A DNA stretch of 64,000 bases from Achromobacter xylosoxidans (GCF_014490035.1 NZ_CP061008.1:3658001-3722000), one strand, 5' to 3'; positions 33,104 to 42,488 are shown, counted from the first letter of the stretch. Notes: generated from the sequence alone by a model not told the origin. Numbers and translations are program-made.

Positions 33104-33370
33104 TCAGAAGCGCGGATTCTTGCCGAACGGCACTTCCGTGTCCGTCGGTTTCTCGAAAGACGCCGTATCGCCGTTCAGGTCCGCGACGTGGATCTGGGCC
33201 AGCCGCGTCGCTTCGTCGATCGCAACCTGGGCCGACGCGAAGCGCTCTTCGACGGCAATACGCTCTTGCGGCGCGCCCGCCGCCGGCGGAACCAGTACGT
33301 AAGCAATGCTCCAGCTGCCCTGTTGCTCAACCGGACGCTCGAGCTCGAAATCCCATCTGGCGTGTTCCAT
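33104..33370 (-). CDS. Small hypothetical protein
   Basis: 88 residues with an excellent ribosome site (AGGAGG four bases before ATG), so almost certainly translated. No signal peptide or TM segment. The sequence begins MEHARWDFELERPVEQQG and contains an AQVAIDEATRLAQIHV helix that recalls small soluble alpha/beta proteins. No family recognised. It lies 39 bp downstream of the flavodoxin-like reductase gene on the same strand and may belong to that unit. Confidence 0.6.
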   Translation of the reverse strand: MEHARWDFELERPVEQQGSWSIAYVLVPPAAGAPQERIAVEERFASAQVAIDEATRLAQIHVADLNGDTASFEKPTDTEVPFGKNPRF

Positions 33371-33409
33371 GGGGCCTCCTGTCGAATCCTGCTTTCATGC
33401 TACTGCGGT

Positions 33410-34492
33410 TTACTTGGGACGAGGGTCGCGGATGCCCTGGTCTAGTCCCTCGAATTCGCCGCGCCGCAGGCGCGGCAGGAAATTGGCCATGGCGCGCGCC
33501 ACATTGCGCACTTCCTGCTGCACCGCCTGGTCCCGGTCCAGGTCGTCGTGGCTGGTGGCATACGGGCGGTAATAGCTGATGTAGCGGTCCAGCCGAGAGG
33601 CCGCGCCGGCATCCATCAGCCCCATCCAGTCCAGCCAATCGGCGAGGCCGCGCCGCTGCGCCTCGATGCCGGCCACATCTCCATGCACCACCAGGCCGTA
33701 GGCGCGGCCGGCCAGATGCTTGGGGTATGGCCAACCGGCAAGCTCTACCTGCTTGGCCTTGAGCGGATCCTTGCCGCGTGTCAGCGTGGGATCGGGATTG
33801 CCGCCGTCGGCGCACACCAGCCTGTCTATCATCAGCTTCAAAGGGCTGGGCGATTGGTACCAATACGTGGGCGCCAGCAGGATCACGCCATGAGCCGCGA
33901 CCCATTGCTCGTAGATGCCGGCCATGGCGTCATTGGACTGTCCCAGCGAGTGATTCGGGTAGCAGCTGCATGGCCAATGGCACAAGGGCATCGCGGTCGA
34001 CACGCAGCCCTTGCAGGGATGGATGCGGTACTCGTACTCGGAAACCAGGCGGCTGAGATCCAGCAGATCCGTCTGCAGGCCCGCTGTTTGCAGTTCATCC
34101 AGGACGATACGCGCCAGCCTCCAGCTCTTGGAAGCCTCCCCCGGACAGGTGCCGTCATTGCGCGCGGCCCCGACGATCACCAGGACACGAGACGGCGTGG
34201 CCGGATCGCGCTGCACTGCTGCGGCGCGCGCCAGCCGGTCACGGGTTTCCTGCCACTCCACGGACAGGTCGTAATCAGGGTCCGCGTAATCCGGGCCGGC
34301 CTTGGCCGTGAGGGGCGCCTTGCGGCCGTTTTCGTAGGCATCCCATGCGATCGCCTCCAGGCGCTCGAGGGCGGCGCGCTCGGTCTGGAAGGCTGGATCG
34401 TAGAAGCGCCGCATGAAGCGCAGGCGGAATTCTTCCCGCGCAAGGGGGCCGCCATACTGTCCCTTGCGCACCGACGGTCCGATTTCGGTCAT
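33410..34492 (-). CDS. Flavodoxin-fold NAD(P)H-dependent oxidoreductase with N-terminal extension
   Basis: 360 residues from the ATG at 34492 (AGGAGA upstream). The flavodoxin-like domain (about 103-330) starts VLVIVGAARNDGTCPGEASKS, the FMN phosphate loop of NADPH-dependent FMN reductases, and has LLAPTYWYQSPSPLKLMIDRL. A cysteine-rich loop HPCKGCVSTAMPLCHWPCSCYP lies in between. The first 100 residues are an extra charged region of unknown function. It precedes, in reverse, an iron-permease-like gene with an ATGA overlap. Quinone or metal reduction are possible roles; substrate unknown. Confidence 0.82.
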   Translation of the reverse strand: MTEIGPSVRKGQYGGPLAREEFRLRFMRRFYDPAFQTERAALERLEAIAWDAYENGRKAPLTAKAGPDYADPDYDLSVEWQETRDRLARAAAVQRDPATPSRVLVIVGAARNDGTCPGEASKSWRLARIVLDELQTAGLQTDLLDLSRLVSEYEYRIHPCKGCVSTAMPLCHWPCSCYPNHSLGQSNDAMAGIYEQWVAAHGVILLAPTYWYQSPSPLKLMIDRLVCADGGNPDPTLTRGKDPLKAKQVELAGWPYPKHLAGRAYGLVVHGDVAGIEAQRRGLADWLDWMGLMDAGAASRLDRYISYYRPYATSHDDLDRDQAVQQEVRNVARAMANFLPRLRRGEFEGLDQGIRDPRPK

Positions 34493-35016
34493 GGTTCTCT
34501 CCTGGCGCGTTTGCGGCGCCGCTCTTGCCGGGCGCGCGCGGTACAGGCCGCGGCCAACGCCAGCAACTTGTCTTCGTCCAGGCGCTCGGCGTCGACCAGC
34601 CCTTCGTCCGCGCCCTTGAGCGCGATCAGCAATTCGTCCAGTTTCAGATGCAGCGCCTCGCTGTCCTTGTTCTGGCTCTGCTGGATCAGGAACACCATCA
34701 GGAACGTCACGATGGTCGTCCCGGTATTGATCACCAACTGCCAGATTTCGGAATACCTGAAGGCCGGGCCGGTCGCGGCCCAGATGATCACGGCGATCAG
34801 CGCCAGCCCGAAGGCGATTGGCGAACCCACCCATCTGGTCACGTGCGCGGCGAAATGGTCGAAGAACCGGGAGATGGGGTTGGCGCGGCCGGCTGAGGCG
34901 CCACCGCCTGAGGCTCGGCCGGTGCGTGCCGCGCGGTGCGGCCGGCTAAGGAGTGGCCGGCTCAGGCGCGCGCCCTCCCGGGCTTGCTGACGTCGGGGAA
35001 TACTGGTGCTCGGCAT
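34489..35016 (-). CDS. Low-affinity iron permease family protein
   Basis: 175 residues from the ATG at 35016. A basic N-terminal region (about 1-45) is followed by two TM segments (about 65-85 and 95-115; FGLALIAVIIWAATGP, VINTGTTIVTFLMVFLIQQSQNKD) and an acidic-then-basic tail. The segment FLIQQSQNKDSEALHLKLDELL is typical of the Fet4-like low-affinity iron permease family (PF04120). Despite the name, bacterial members are mostly uncharacterised. Its stop overlaps the start of the flavodoxin-like reductase (ATGA), so the two may act together on metal or redox balance. Confidence 0.8.
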   Translation of the reverse strand: MPSTSIPRRQQAREGARLSRPLLSRPHRAARTGRASGGGASAGRANPISRFFDHFAAHVTRWVGSPIAFGLALIAVIIWAATGPAFRYSEIWQLVINTGTTIVTFLMVFLIQQSQNKDSEALHLKLDELLIALKGADEGLVDAERLDEDKLLALAAACTARARQERRRKRARREP

Positions 35017-35075
35017 GGTGTTGCGTCCAGTCCTAGCGGACAGTCCGCTCAGCAAGCCGCATGCCCGGGGCTGGT

Positions 35076-36299
35076 TCATTCCCGATACCGGCTGCCGAAG
35101 CCCACATCGCGCCCCAAGGCGTCCGGTGCGCCGCCCGTCATCGGCAAGCCCTGTGCCCACCCTGCCGCCAAGGCCTGCGCGTCGCGTACGGGGTCGGAGG
35201 CCTTGGCGCGTTCATCGCGCATGCGGCAGGTTTCGGGATCGGCGGCGAACAGGCCGCGCGCGTGTACCCTGGCCTGCTCGATCAGCTGCGCGGTCTTGGG
35301 AGCGCGTAGCTGCGCAAAGCGCAGCAAGGCCGCCTCCAGCGCATCGTGTCCGCCGTCCAGGCATCGGGCCAGGTGCCAGGCGTCCTCCAGGGCCTGGCAC
35401 GCGCCCTGCCCCGAGGTAGGCAAGGGCGCGTGCGCGGCATCGCCCACCAGCAGCACGTTGTCCCGGCTCCAGATTTTCAAGGGTTCATGAACATGCACGA
35501 AGATCAGATGGACCGCATGCGCCGGCGTTGCGCGGATGATGCGGGCGACAGGCTCAGGCCACCCGCCGAACAAGGTCTCTACCTCCTGGCGCGGGTCCGT
35601 GGCAGGCGCCGTCGCGCGCAAGGGCCGCGCCTGCGCCCCCGCCCAATAGACCAGCCCTGGCCGCACCGCCACGGCGCCAAAGCGCTCACCCGCGCCCCAA
35701 TAGTCCCGGATGGCGATTTCATCGACCAGCGCGTCATCCGCCTGCGCCACGCCTATCCAGTTCACGAAGCCCTGGTAGACCGGCGCGTTATCGCCCGCGA
35801 CATAGCGGCGCGCCACCGAATCCATGCGACCGTCGGCGCCGATGAGCAGGTCCGGGCGGATACTCAGCCCGTTTTCGAACCGCGCCACCGCCCGGCCGCC
35901 TCCGTCCGGCTCGATCGTCACCGCCCGATGCCCGTACGCCACCGGGATGCCGGCCGCCGCGGCAGCGTCCAGCAGCACCGTCTGCAGATCCCTGCGCAAT
36001 ACCGTATGGGTCGGGTGTCCCATCAAACGGTCCAGCAGCGCGATATCCAGGCCTCCCAGCGGATTGCCTGCCGCGTCCAGCCGGCGCATCGCGGCCGGCC
36101 GGCCGCTTACCGCCGCGATGTCCTGCAACAGCCCCAACTCCTTGAGCACAAAGCCCGCATTGGGCCACAACGTCACGCCAGCCCCCATGGCCGCGGGCTG
36201 CGACCTGCGTTCGTACACGCGCGGCCTGTGCCCCTGCTGGCGCAACGCCAACGCCACGCTCAAGCCCGCAATGCCGCCGCCCAGTATTCCGATTTCCAC
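35076..36299 (-). CDS. FAD-dependent monooxygenase (aromatic hydroxylase family)
   Basis: 407 residues from a GTG at 36299, chosen because AAGGAG lies nine bases upstream; reading from the earlier TTG would put that ribosome site inside the gene. PHBH-fold flavoprotein: GGGIAGLSVAL (FAD dinucleotide motif, near residues 6-16), LLIGADGRMDSVAR (NADPH/FAD DG motif) and VLLVGDAAHAPLPTSGQG (ribityl-binding GD motif). Such enzymes hydroxylate aromatic or heteroaromatic acids. Divergent from a LysR regulator, which probably controls it. Substrate unknown. Confidence 0.88.
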   Translation of the reverse strand: MEIGILGGGIAGLSVALALRQQGHRPRVYERRSQPAAMGAGVTLWPNAGFVLKELGLLQDIAAVSGRPAAMRRLDAAGNPLGGLDIALLDRLMGHPTHTVLRRDLQTVLLDAAAAAGIPVAYGHRAVTIEPDGGGRAVARFENGLSIRPDLLIGADGRMDSVARRYVAGDNAPVYQGFVNWIGVAQADDALVDEIAIRDYWGAGERFGAVAVRPGLVYWAGAQARPLRATAPATDPRQEVETLFGGWPEPVARIIRATPAHAVHLIFVHVHEPLKIWSRDNVLLVGDAAHAPLPTSGQGACQALEDAWHLARCLDGGHDALEAALLRFAQLRAPKTAQLIEQARVHARGLFAADPETCRMRDERAKASDPVRDAQALAAGWAQGLPMTGGAPDALGRDVGFGSRYRE

Positions 36300-36379
36300 G
36301 CTTTTGCTCTCCTTCAATGCCCGCCTCGACGCGCCGCTAGCGGCGCTACATCGGGCGATGGGGGCATCTTAGAGTCCGC

Positions 36380-36425
36380 CACTTTTGATAACTAGCATTC
36401 CAAAATTGGCCTATTAATTACCTCA
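36380..36425. promoter_or_regulatory. AT-rich divergent promoter region
   Basis: The 138-bp gap between the monooxygenase and the LysR gene has an AT-rich core with the dyad CCAA-AA-TTGG at 36400-36409 and a TATTAATTA run just after. LysR-type regulators usually bind such interrupted dyads in the shared promoter. No effector can be read from it. Confidence 0.4.
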
Positions 36426-36437
36426 ATCGGGATAATC

Positions 36438-37367
36438 ATGCGCGACGCCCTCGACCTGAACACCGTCCGCGTCTATGCGGCGGTCGTCGACGAACAGAGC
36501 TTCGCCGGCGCGGCCCGCCTGCTGGCGCTGCCGTCATCCAATGTCAGCCGTCACGTCGCGTCGCTGGAACGCCGGCTGGGCGTGCGCCTGCTGGAGCGCA
36601 GCACCCGCCATCTGCGCATGACGGAAGCCGGCAGGCTGTTGTACGAACGCGCCAAGCCCTTGCTCGACGCCTTGCTCGCCACCGAAGAAGAGCTGGGCGC
36701 GGTGCAACGCGAGCTGCGCGGGTCCCTGAAAATGTGCATGCCGGGCGAAGCGCCCAGATTGTTGGCCCCCATCCTTGCCGAGTTCTGCAGCCTGCACCCC
36801 GGCGTGGAACTCGAATGCGATACGCGCATGAGCGGGCTGGAGTCACTGCGGGACGAAGACGTGGACCTGGCCATCGTCTTCCATCGCGGCCGGCAGGACG
36901 ACAGCGCCTTCATCACGCGTGAACTGGCCACCCTGCCCAGCATCGTGGTCGCGGCGCCCAGCCTGCTTGCGCAGACCGGAACGCCTCGCCACGTGCGGGA
37001 ACTCAAGTCCCTGCCCTGCATCACCACCCTGAGCGCGCTGAAAGGCCAGCCCTGGCAATTCGTCGACGCCGCCGGCGAGATCGTCAAGGTGCCGGTCCGC
37101 AGCCGCTACCGCGTCAACAGCGGCGAACTGGCGGGCGCGGGCGCGCGCCAAGGCATAGGCTTCGCGATACTGACGGCCTTTGGCTGCCAGGAAGACCTTG
37201 CCGCGGGCCGCCTGGTGGAGGTGCCGCTGGATCTGCGGCCGGCGCCACTGCAACTGCTGGGGGCATACAGCCATCGCCATTCGGTGACTGCACGGGTGCG
37301 GGCGCTGCTGGAGTTGATGCAGCTGCGGTTGGGCAACGCGGGACGACCGGCAACCGCGGAATCCTGA
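36438..37367 (+). CDS. LysR-family transcriptional regulator
   Basis: 309 residues. N-terminal winged helix-turn-helix (about 7-66: FAGAARLLALPSSNVSRHVASLERRLGVRLLER) followed by a periplasmic-binding-like effector domain (about 95-300). It has the compact CrgA-like build. Divergent from the FAD monooxygenase, so it is its likely regulator. The gene ends 20 bp from the convergent degenerate EAL gene. Confidence 0.9.
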   Translation: MRDALDLNTVRVYAAVVDEQSFAGAARLLALPSSNVSRHVASLERRLGVRLLERSTRHLRMTEAGRLLYERAKPLLDALLATEEELGAVQRELRGSLKMCMPGEAPRLLAPILAEFCSLHPGVELECDTRMSGLESLRDEDVDLAIVFHRGRQDDSAFITRELATLPSIVVAAPSLLAQTGTPRHVRELKSLPCITTLSALKGQPWQFVDAAGEIVKVPVRSRYRVNSGELAGAGARQGIGFAILTAFGCQEDLAAGRLVEVPLDLRPAPLQLLGAYSHRHSVTARVRALLELMQLRLGNAGRPATAES

Positions 37368-37386
37368 CGATGCCGCGCCACGCGCG

Positions 37387-38214
37387 CTAGCCGTCGCTAG
37401 GCGCCAGGTCGGGCGCCGAGCGGGCCGGATCGACCTTTTCTCCCATCCGGAATGCGCGCCAGTCGGCGCCGGCGCCTGACAGCCAATGCCGTACGTAGCA
37501 CAGGCTCAAGGCGGTGGACAGCACGTCGCCCTGAAATCGCAGATCAGGCTGCAACCGCAGCCAATTGAAGTCCTCGATGGTCCGGATCCTGCTTGCCAGC
37601 ACTTTGACGCCCTTTCTGGACGCGTGCCCGAGCAAGCTGAAGAACTGCTCCTGCAACGCATCGACCTGGCTGATGCCCGCGGGAATATCCACGCGCAGGC
37701 CCACCGCGCGCAGGACGCCGAATGGCGTGGGCGCGCCGGCCCGGCTACAGGGAAGAAGGCGGACGCGTAGCGTGGCCTTGAAATCACCGTAGCGCCGGAA
37801 GAACTCGGCGCCTTCGGCGACGCGACTGCTCAACGGGATATTGAACACAACGCGCACGCTCGGGTAAATCGGCTGCGGCCTTTCCCGGAGCAGGGGCCCA
37901 TCCGGCAGCAAGTTGCTACCCACCTCCGCTATGCGCAGATCGAGGCAAAGCTGTTCGGCCAGGCCTCTCCCCGCGTGCACGTTGAGCGGATGGTCCATGG
38001 TCAACGGCGCCAGGCTGCCGCTCTCCTGGAGAATGCGGCACGCGGCCCGCAACGCGGATGCCGCGGCTGCGTGCGATGCGCCCGTGGGCTGGCGGCTCAT
38101 CCAATCCCCCGCCAGCGCCATTTCGCAGACGGCGCCGCTTGCGTCCAGAATGGGCTGAATCTTCAGCGAACTGCCCGGGCATGGCGTGGCTTCGGTCCTA
38201 TCGTTGACGTTCAT
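37387..38214 (-). CDS. Degenerate EAL-domain protein (BvgR-like)
   Basis: 275 residues from the ATG at 38214. The fold can be traced through an EAL phosphodiesterase: KIQPILDASGAVCEMALAG stands where YQPIVD...EAL is expected, VGLRVDIPAG where LKID is, and KVLASRIRTIEDFNWL where VVAEGVET is. The catalytic Glu, Lys and Asp-Asp residues are missing, so hydrolysis of c-di-GMP is unlikely. It may bind c-di-GMP or a protein partner, like the EAL-type regulator BvgR of Bordetella. Divergent from the kinase operon, so probably part of that circuit. No good ribosome site seen. Confidence 0.7.
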   Translation of the reverse strand: MNVNDRTEATPCPGSSLKIQPILDASGAVCEMALAGDWMSRQPTGASHAAAASALRAACRILQESGSLAPLTMDHPLNVHAGRGLAEQLCLDLRIAEVGSNLLPDGPLLRERPQPIYPSVRVVFNIPLSSRVAEGAEFFRRYGDFKATLRVRLLPCSRAGAPTPFGVLRAVGLRVDIPAGISQVDALQEQFFSLLGHASRKGVKVLASRIRTIEDFNWLRLQPDLRFQGDVLSTALSLCYVRHWLSGAGADWRAFRMGEKVDPARSAPDLAPSDG

Positions 38215-38295
38215 GCGTGTTTTCTGTGATTCCGCCGGCGCGGGAACGGCGCTCAGCCTGCTGGCGCCAGAGTACGGACCGCCGCAAGGCGCTCC

Positions 38296-38306
38296 CATCA
38301 TAAGAT
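38296..38306. promoter_or_regulatory. ATCATAAGATT site, first copy
   Basis: An 11-bp AT-rich word in the 217-bp gap between the degenerate EAL gene and the first hybrid kinase. The identical word lies upstream of the autotransporter gene (50236-50246). It is 82-92 bp upstream of the EAL gene start. Candidate binding site of the RcsB-like regulator of this locus; inference from sharing only. Confidence 0.35.
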
Positions 38307-38431
38307 TCTGATTCTCCAGGTCCTGGAAGCGCCCCCCGTTCGGATGCGCCAGAGCGAGTCTGAAGGACGGCGGCCAGCATTTTCAAAATCTTTTGATGTT
38401 CCGTGCCGCCCCCCGTTTCTACGATGGGCTC

Positions 38432-41257
38432 ATGCCCGTCCAGGAATCCCAACCCCTCTCGCATGACAATGTCGAGGTCCCCCTCAGAGGGCCGACACTA
38501 TTGCTGCATCTGTTCGCCCTCGCGCTCTTGGCGTGCATTGGGGCCGCGGCGGCCCTCTCCCTCTATTGGGCCTTCAGCGACACCGTTTCGGCCTATCGCC
38601 GCCAGATGAATGCCGCGGCCTACACCGCGCAGCTCTTTTTCGACCAACGGGAGATCCTGCTGCGCTCCCTGTCCTCTTCCGCGGTGCGCAACACGGACCG
38701 CGCGCCGGTCTCCCAGACACCGCGCTTCTTCGGCAATACGCGGCAGATCGAGGTGTTTCCGCTGCAGGAAGAGCAGGACGCCTACGACTGGGCCCTGATC
38801 CTCACCCCCCGCGACCTGAACGACGTAGGTCTTGCCCATACCCAGTTGCTGTACAGCTCGGTGCGCACGGGCCAGACCTCCCTGCTGGTGCCGCTGCCTG
38901 GACATGAACAGAACGAGATGGACCCGGCCAAGCAGCGCTGGATTGCGCGCGCGCTGGCGGCAGCCGATCCCAGCCTGGACCCCGCCGGCCGCCATCCGAT
39001 CGTCTGGCTCAGGCCGCCGATGGATCAGACAAACCGGTTGTACCTGTACACGCCCATGGATTCCACCGCACCGGACTCGGGGTGGATCGGCCTGGAAGTG
39101 GTGGATATCGATGCCGCCATCGATCTGTCGCCCCTGATCGGCGGCAGCTACGCCTTGTACGACCAGGACGGCGCACCCGTGCTGCACAGTCCGGCCGCCT
39201 CGTTCCTGGCCATGTCCAGCCCGCGCGACGCGCACGCGGACTCCTTCGGCTGGTCGGGACCCGGGCTGCTGCCCGAGTATGTGGTGCTGAACAAATCCGT
39301 CGGCGCGGCAGGCTGGCGGCTGGTCTACCACACGCCAATCAGCCGCATTCTCGGCAACACGGCTTTTGCGGTCCAGGCGACACTGGCCGCCGCGGTCCTG
39401 CTGCTCGCGGCAGTGGTCCTTGGCGCGAGGCATATCAAGAAAACACTGATCGCGCCGGCCATCCAGCAATACGAAGCCTTGGCCGACAGCGTGTCGCTGA
39501 CCCGCAAGCTCGTCGAGGTGGCGCCGGTGGGCCTGTGCCTGCTGCGGCGCGCCGACCACAAGCTCATCCTGTCCAATGAACTGGCCCGCCAATGGCTGCT
39601 CAGCGATGCCGGCCTGCTGTGCAGCGCGGCCACCTCCGCCGGCCTCAATTCGACGCGCGAGTACGCCTTGCAGGACGGCCGCAACGTCCACATCACGTTT
39701 GCCGGCATCACCTATCGCGGCCAGGAGGTGGTGTTGTGCGGCATCAACGACATCACACCCTTCAAGCAGGTAGAGCGCTCGATCATGCGGGCCAAGCTCG
39801 ATGCCGACGCCGCGAACCACGCCAAGACCGTGTTCCTGACAACCATGAGCCACGAAATCCGGACGCCTTTGTTCGGCATCCTGGGCACGCTGGAAATGCT
39901 CGGCCTGACGGCGGTCGACAACCAACAGCGCCAATACCTGGAAACCATGCAGCAGTCCTCATCGACGCTGCTGCGCACCATCAATGACACGCTGGACCTG
40001 TCCCGCATCGAAGCCGGCTACCTGGAGCTGGAGTCAGAGGCTTATTCTCCGGCGGAGCTGCTGGACGCCGTGGTCAGCGGCTATGCCGCGCGCGCCGAAA
40101 GCAAGGGACTGCACCTCTATGCGGTGGCCGACGTGCAAGCGCCTGCGTCGGTGCTGGGCGATCTTACCCGCACGCGGCAGATACTCAACAACCTGGTCAG
40201 TAACGCCATCAAATTCACGGATTCGGGCCAAATCGTGTTGCGCCTGCGGGTCTTGCGCAGCGGCACGGAGACCGCGACGCTGAGGTTCCAGGTAGCGGAC
40301 ACGGGTGTCGGGATTCCGCCGGAACACCACACCCAGTTGTTCGAACCCTACTATCGCGCCGAATCGGGCCAGTCCGGCGCTGTTCCCGGCACCGGACTGG
40401 GACTGGCGATCTGCGCGCGCCTGTCGGAGATGATGGGCGGATCGCTCCAAGCTGTCAGCGAGCCCGGCCTCGGCACCAGCATATCGCTGGACCTGACGCT
40501 GCCATTGGCCGGCGGCGTGCGCGATGACACGAGGGTCCGCCTGGACGCTACGCCGGTCTTCGTGCGCGGCGCCGTGAACGAAGTCGTCAACAACCTGTGC
40601 CACTGGCTGCGCCATTGGGGCGCCCTGGCCCTGCCTTACCAAGCCGAAGACCACAACCAGGCGGAAGCCGGCGTGTTGGTGGATGCCTGGCCGCGGGTCC
40701 CGAACCCGTCGCACTGGTCAGGCGCCCGGGTAATTGCATGCCCTCCCGGCACGCTACCCCGCCAGGACCAGGCGCGCAGCAGCTGGATGGCCAACGCCTA
40801 CAGCCTGGCCGATATCGCCGCCGCGGTGCGCCAGGCGCAGGATGGCGCGGCGGCCAAGGAATCCCTCGAAACCAAGGCCGTGCGCGAGGTTCTGGACATG
40901 CGCCTGCTGGTAGTCGAGGACAACCTGGTCAGCCAGCATATCTTGCGGGAGCAGCTGGAACATCTGGGCTGCACCGTGGTTCTGGCCGCCAACGGCCGCG
41001 AAGCCTTGGCCCGTCCGGACGTGACCGCTTTTGACGCCATCCTGACCGATCTCCAGATGCCCCAGATGGACGGTCATGAACTGACTCTGGCCCTTCGAAG
41101 CCAGGGCTATACCCGCCCCGTCGTCGGTATCACGGCCAACGCATTCACCGAAGACCTGCGGCGCAGCGCCGCCGTCGGCATGACCAAGGTCCTGCTCAAG
41201 CCCTTACCCATAGACGCATTGCGCCAAACCCTCGTTGCCCTTAAGGAAGCCTCATGA
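38432..41257 (+). CDS. Hybrid sensor histidine kinase (PvrS-like)
   Basis: 941 residues from the ATG at 38432 (an ATG at 38396 is possible). TM1 about 20-45, a large periplasmic sensor, TM2 about 308-334, a PAS-like domain (about 345-455), HisKA with H474 in MSHEIRTPLFG, HATPase (NLVSNAIKF, DTGVGIP, GTGLGLAI), an RcsC-type inactive receiver-like segment, and a C-terminal receiver with D873 in LTDLQMPQMDG. No Hpt domain. Its stop overlaps the REC-EAL gene (ATGA). By order and domains it equals PvrS of the P. aeruginosa PvrSR-RcsCB system; the signal is unknown. Confidence 0.9.
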   Translation: MPVQESQPLSHDNVEVPLRGPTLLLHLFALALLACIGAAAALSLYWAFSDTVSAYRRQMNAAAYTAQLFFDQREILLRSLSSSAVRNTDRAPVSQTPRFFGNTRQIEVFPLQEEQDAYDWALILTPRDLNDVGLAHTQLLYSSVRTGQTSLLVPLPGHEQNEMDPAKQRWIARALAAADPSLDPAGRHPIVWLRPPMDQTNRLYLYTPMDSTAPDSGWIGLEVVDIDAAIDLSPLIGGSYALYDQDGAPVLHSPAASFLAMSSPRDAHADSFGWSGPGLLPEYVVLNKSVGAAGWRLVYHTPISRILGNTAFAVQATLAAAVLLLAAVVLGARHIKKTLIAPAIQQYEALADSVSLTRKLVEVAPVGLCLLRRADHKLILSNELARQWLLSDAGLLCSAATSAGLNSTREYALQDGRNVHITFAGITYRGQEVVLCGINDITPFKQVERSIMRAKLDADAANHAKTVFLTTMSHEIRTPLFGILGTLEMLGLTAVDNQQRQYLETMQQSSSTLLRTINDTLDLSRIEAGYLELESEAYSPAELLDAVVSGYAARAESKGLHLYAVADVQAPASVLGDLTRTRQILNNLVSNAIKFTDSGQIVLRLRVLRSGTETATLRFQVADTGVGIPPEHHTQLFEPYYRAESGQSGAVPGTGLGLAICARLSEMMGGSLQAVSEPGLGTSISLDLTLPLAGGVRDDTRVRLDATPVFVRGAVNEVVNNLCHWLRHWGALALPYQAEDHNQAEAGVLVDAWPRVPNPSHWSGARVIACPPGTLPRQDQARSSWMANAYSLADIAAAVRQAQDGAAAKESLETKAVREVLDMRLLVVEDNLVSQHILREQLEHLGCTVVLAANGREALARPDVTAFDAILTDLQMPQMDGHELTLALRSQGYTRPVVGITANAFTEDLRRSAAVGMTKVLLKPLPIDALRQTLVALKEAS

Positions 41258-42471
41258 TGAAGCAGCTCGCCGACTACAGGATTCTGGTCGTGGAAGACCA
41301 CCCCCTCCAATGCGTCCACATGACGACGCTGCTGGAAGCCGCCGGATTCGCCCCCGCGGACGTCGCTGCATCCGCCGAAGCCGCGCTGGAGATGATCGGC
41401 GTAGCGCCCTATCACCTCGTGCTGATCGACCTGAACATGCCGGGCATGGACGGCGTTCAGTTCATCGACCGGCTCGCCACGCTGCACCACAATCCCATGC
41501 TGGCCATCGTGTCTGCGTGTCCGCGCCGCATCATGAACAGCGTGGCGTTGATGGCAAAGGAAAAAGGCCTGGCGGTGCTGGGCACGTTTGCGAAACCGCT
41601 GACGGCGGATCACGCCCGGCAGTTGACCAGCCAACTGCGGCAAAGTCGAACCGAAGCGCGCGCTCCGGCCTCGCTGGCCAATACCGATGTCTTGTTCGAC
41701 CGCGGGACCCTAGAACACGCCTTGCGGCAGGGGCAGCTGCGGGCCTGGTTCCAGCCCAAGAAAGCGCTGGCCAGCGGCCGCATCGTCAGTGCCGAAGCGC
41801 TGGTCCGGTGGCAGCACCCCGAATTCGGATTCATGCTGCCAGGATCGTTCCTGTCCGCGGTGAGGCGCCACTCGCTGGACCGCGCGCTGCTCCTGCGGAT
41901 GCTGGGAGACGCCTTGGAAGCCTACACGCGTTGGCGGCGGGAGGGATACCGGATGCCCGTATCCGTGAACCTGCCGACCCAGCTGCTGGACGACCCGGAC
42001 CTGCCCGACGAACTCGAGCGCATCGTGCTGGCCGCGGACGTGGCGCCGCAGGAAATCTCATTTGAATTGCTGGAAGACGAGACAACCACGGTCCAAGGCC
42101 AATACTATATGGGCGCAAGCAGATTGCGGCTGAAAGGATTCGGCTTGGCACAAGACGATTTCGGCATAGGATATAGCTCCATGTACAGCTTGATTTGCAC
42201 TCCGTTCACCGAGCTGAAGATCGACCGGGCGTTTGTCAGCGGCGCCGCCGGCGACGAAGGCCGCGCCGCCGCGCTCGTGTCTTCGGTTCAGTTGGGACGG
42301 CAGCTGGGGCTCCAGATCACGGCCGAGGGCGTTGAAACCGGCAAGGACCTTGAGTTTCTCCGGCGCATCGGCTGCGACTGCGCACAGGGCTTTCTGATTT
42401 CCGCCGCGGTCGACGCCGATGCCTTCAGTAATCTGCTGGCCCTGGAGCGCCAGGCGATGAACCCATCCTAA
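41254..42471 (+). CDS. REC-EAL response regulator, c-di-GMP phosphodiesterase (PvrR/RocR-like)
   Basis: 405 residues. Receiver domain (about 7-125) with E14-D15 acidic pair in VVEDH and phospho-acceptor D59 in LIDLNMPGMDG. EAL domain (about 150-400) with E181 in AEALVRW, NLPTQ, EISFELLEDE, QDDFGIGYSS, ELKIDRAFV, AEGVET and QGF. The active-site and metal residues all appear intact, so it should hydrolyse c-di-GMP when phosphorylated. Overlaps the upstream kinase and precedes the Hpt kinase by 17 bp. The layout is that of PvrR or RocR. Confidence 0.92.
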   Translation: MMKQLADYRILVVEDHPLQCVHMTTLLEAAGFAPADVAASAEAALEMIGVAPYHLVLIDLNMPGMDGVQFIDRLATLHHNPMLAIVSACPRRIMNSVALMAKEKGLAVLGTFAKPLTADHARQLTSQLRQSRTEARAPASLANTDVLFDRGTLEHALRQGQLRAWFQPKKALASGRIVSAEALVRWQHPEFGFMLPGSFLSAVRRHSLDRALLLRMLGDALEAYTRWRREGYRMPVSVNLPTQLLDDPDLPDELERIVLAADVAPQEISFELLEDETTTVQGQYYMGASRLRLKGFGLAQDDFGIGYSSMYSLICTPFTELKIDRAFVSGAAGDEGRAAALVSSVQLGRQLGLQITAEGVETGKDLEFLRRIGCDCAQGFLISAAVDADAFSNLLALERQAMNPS

Positions 42472-42488
42472 CGTTGAGGAAGCCGTTC

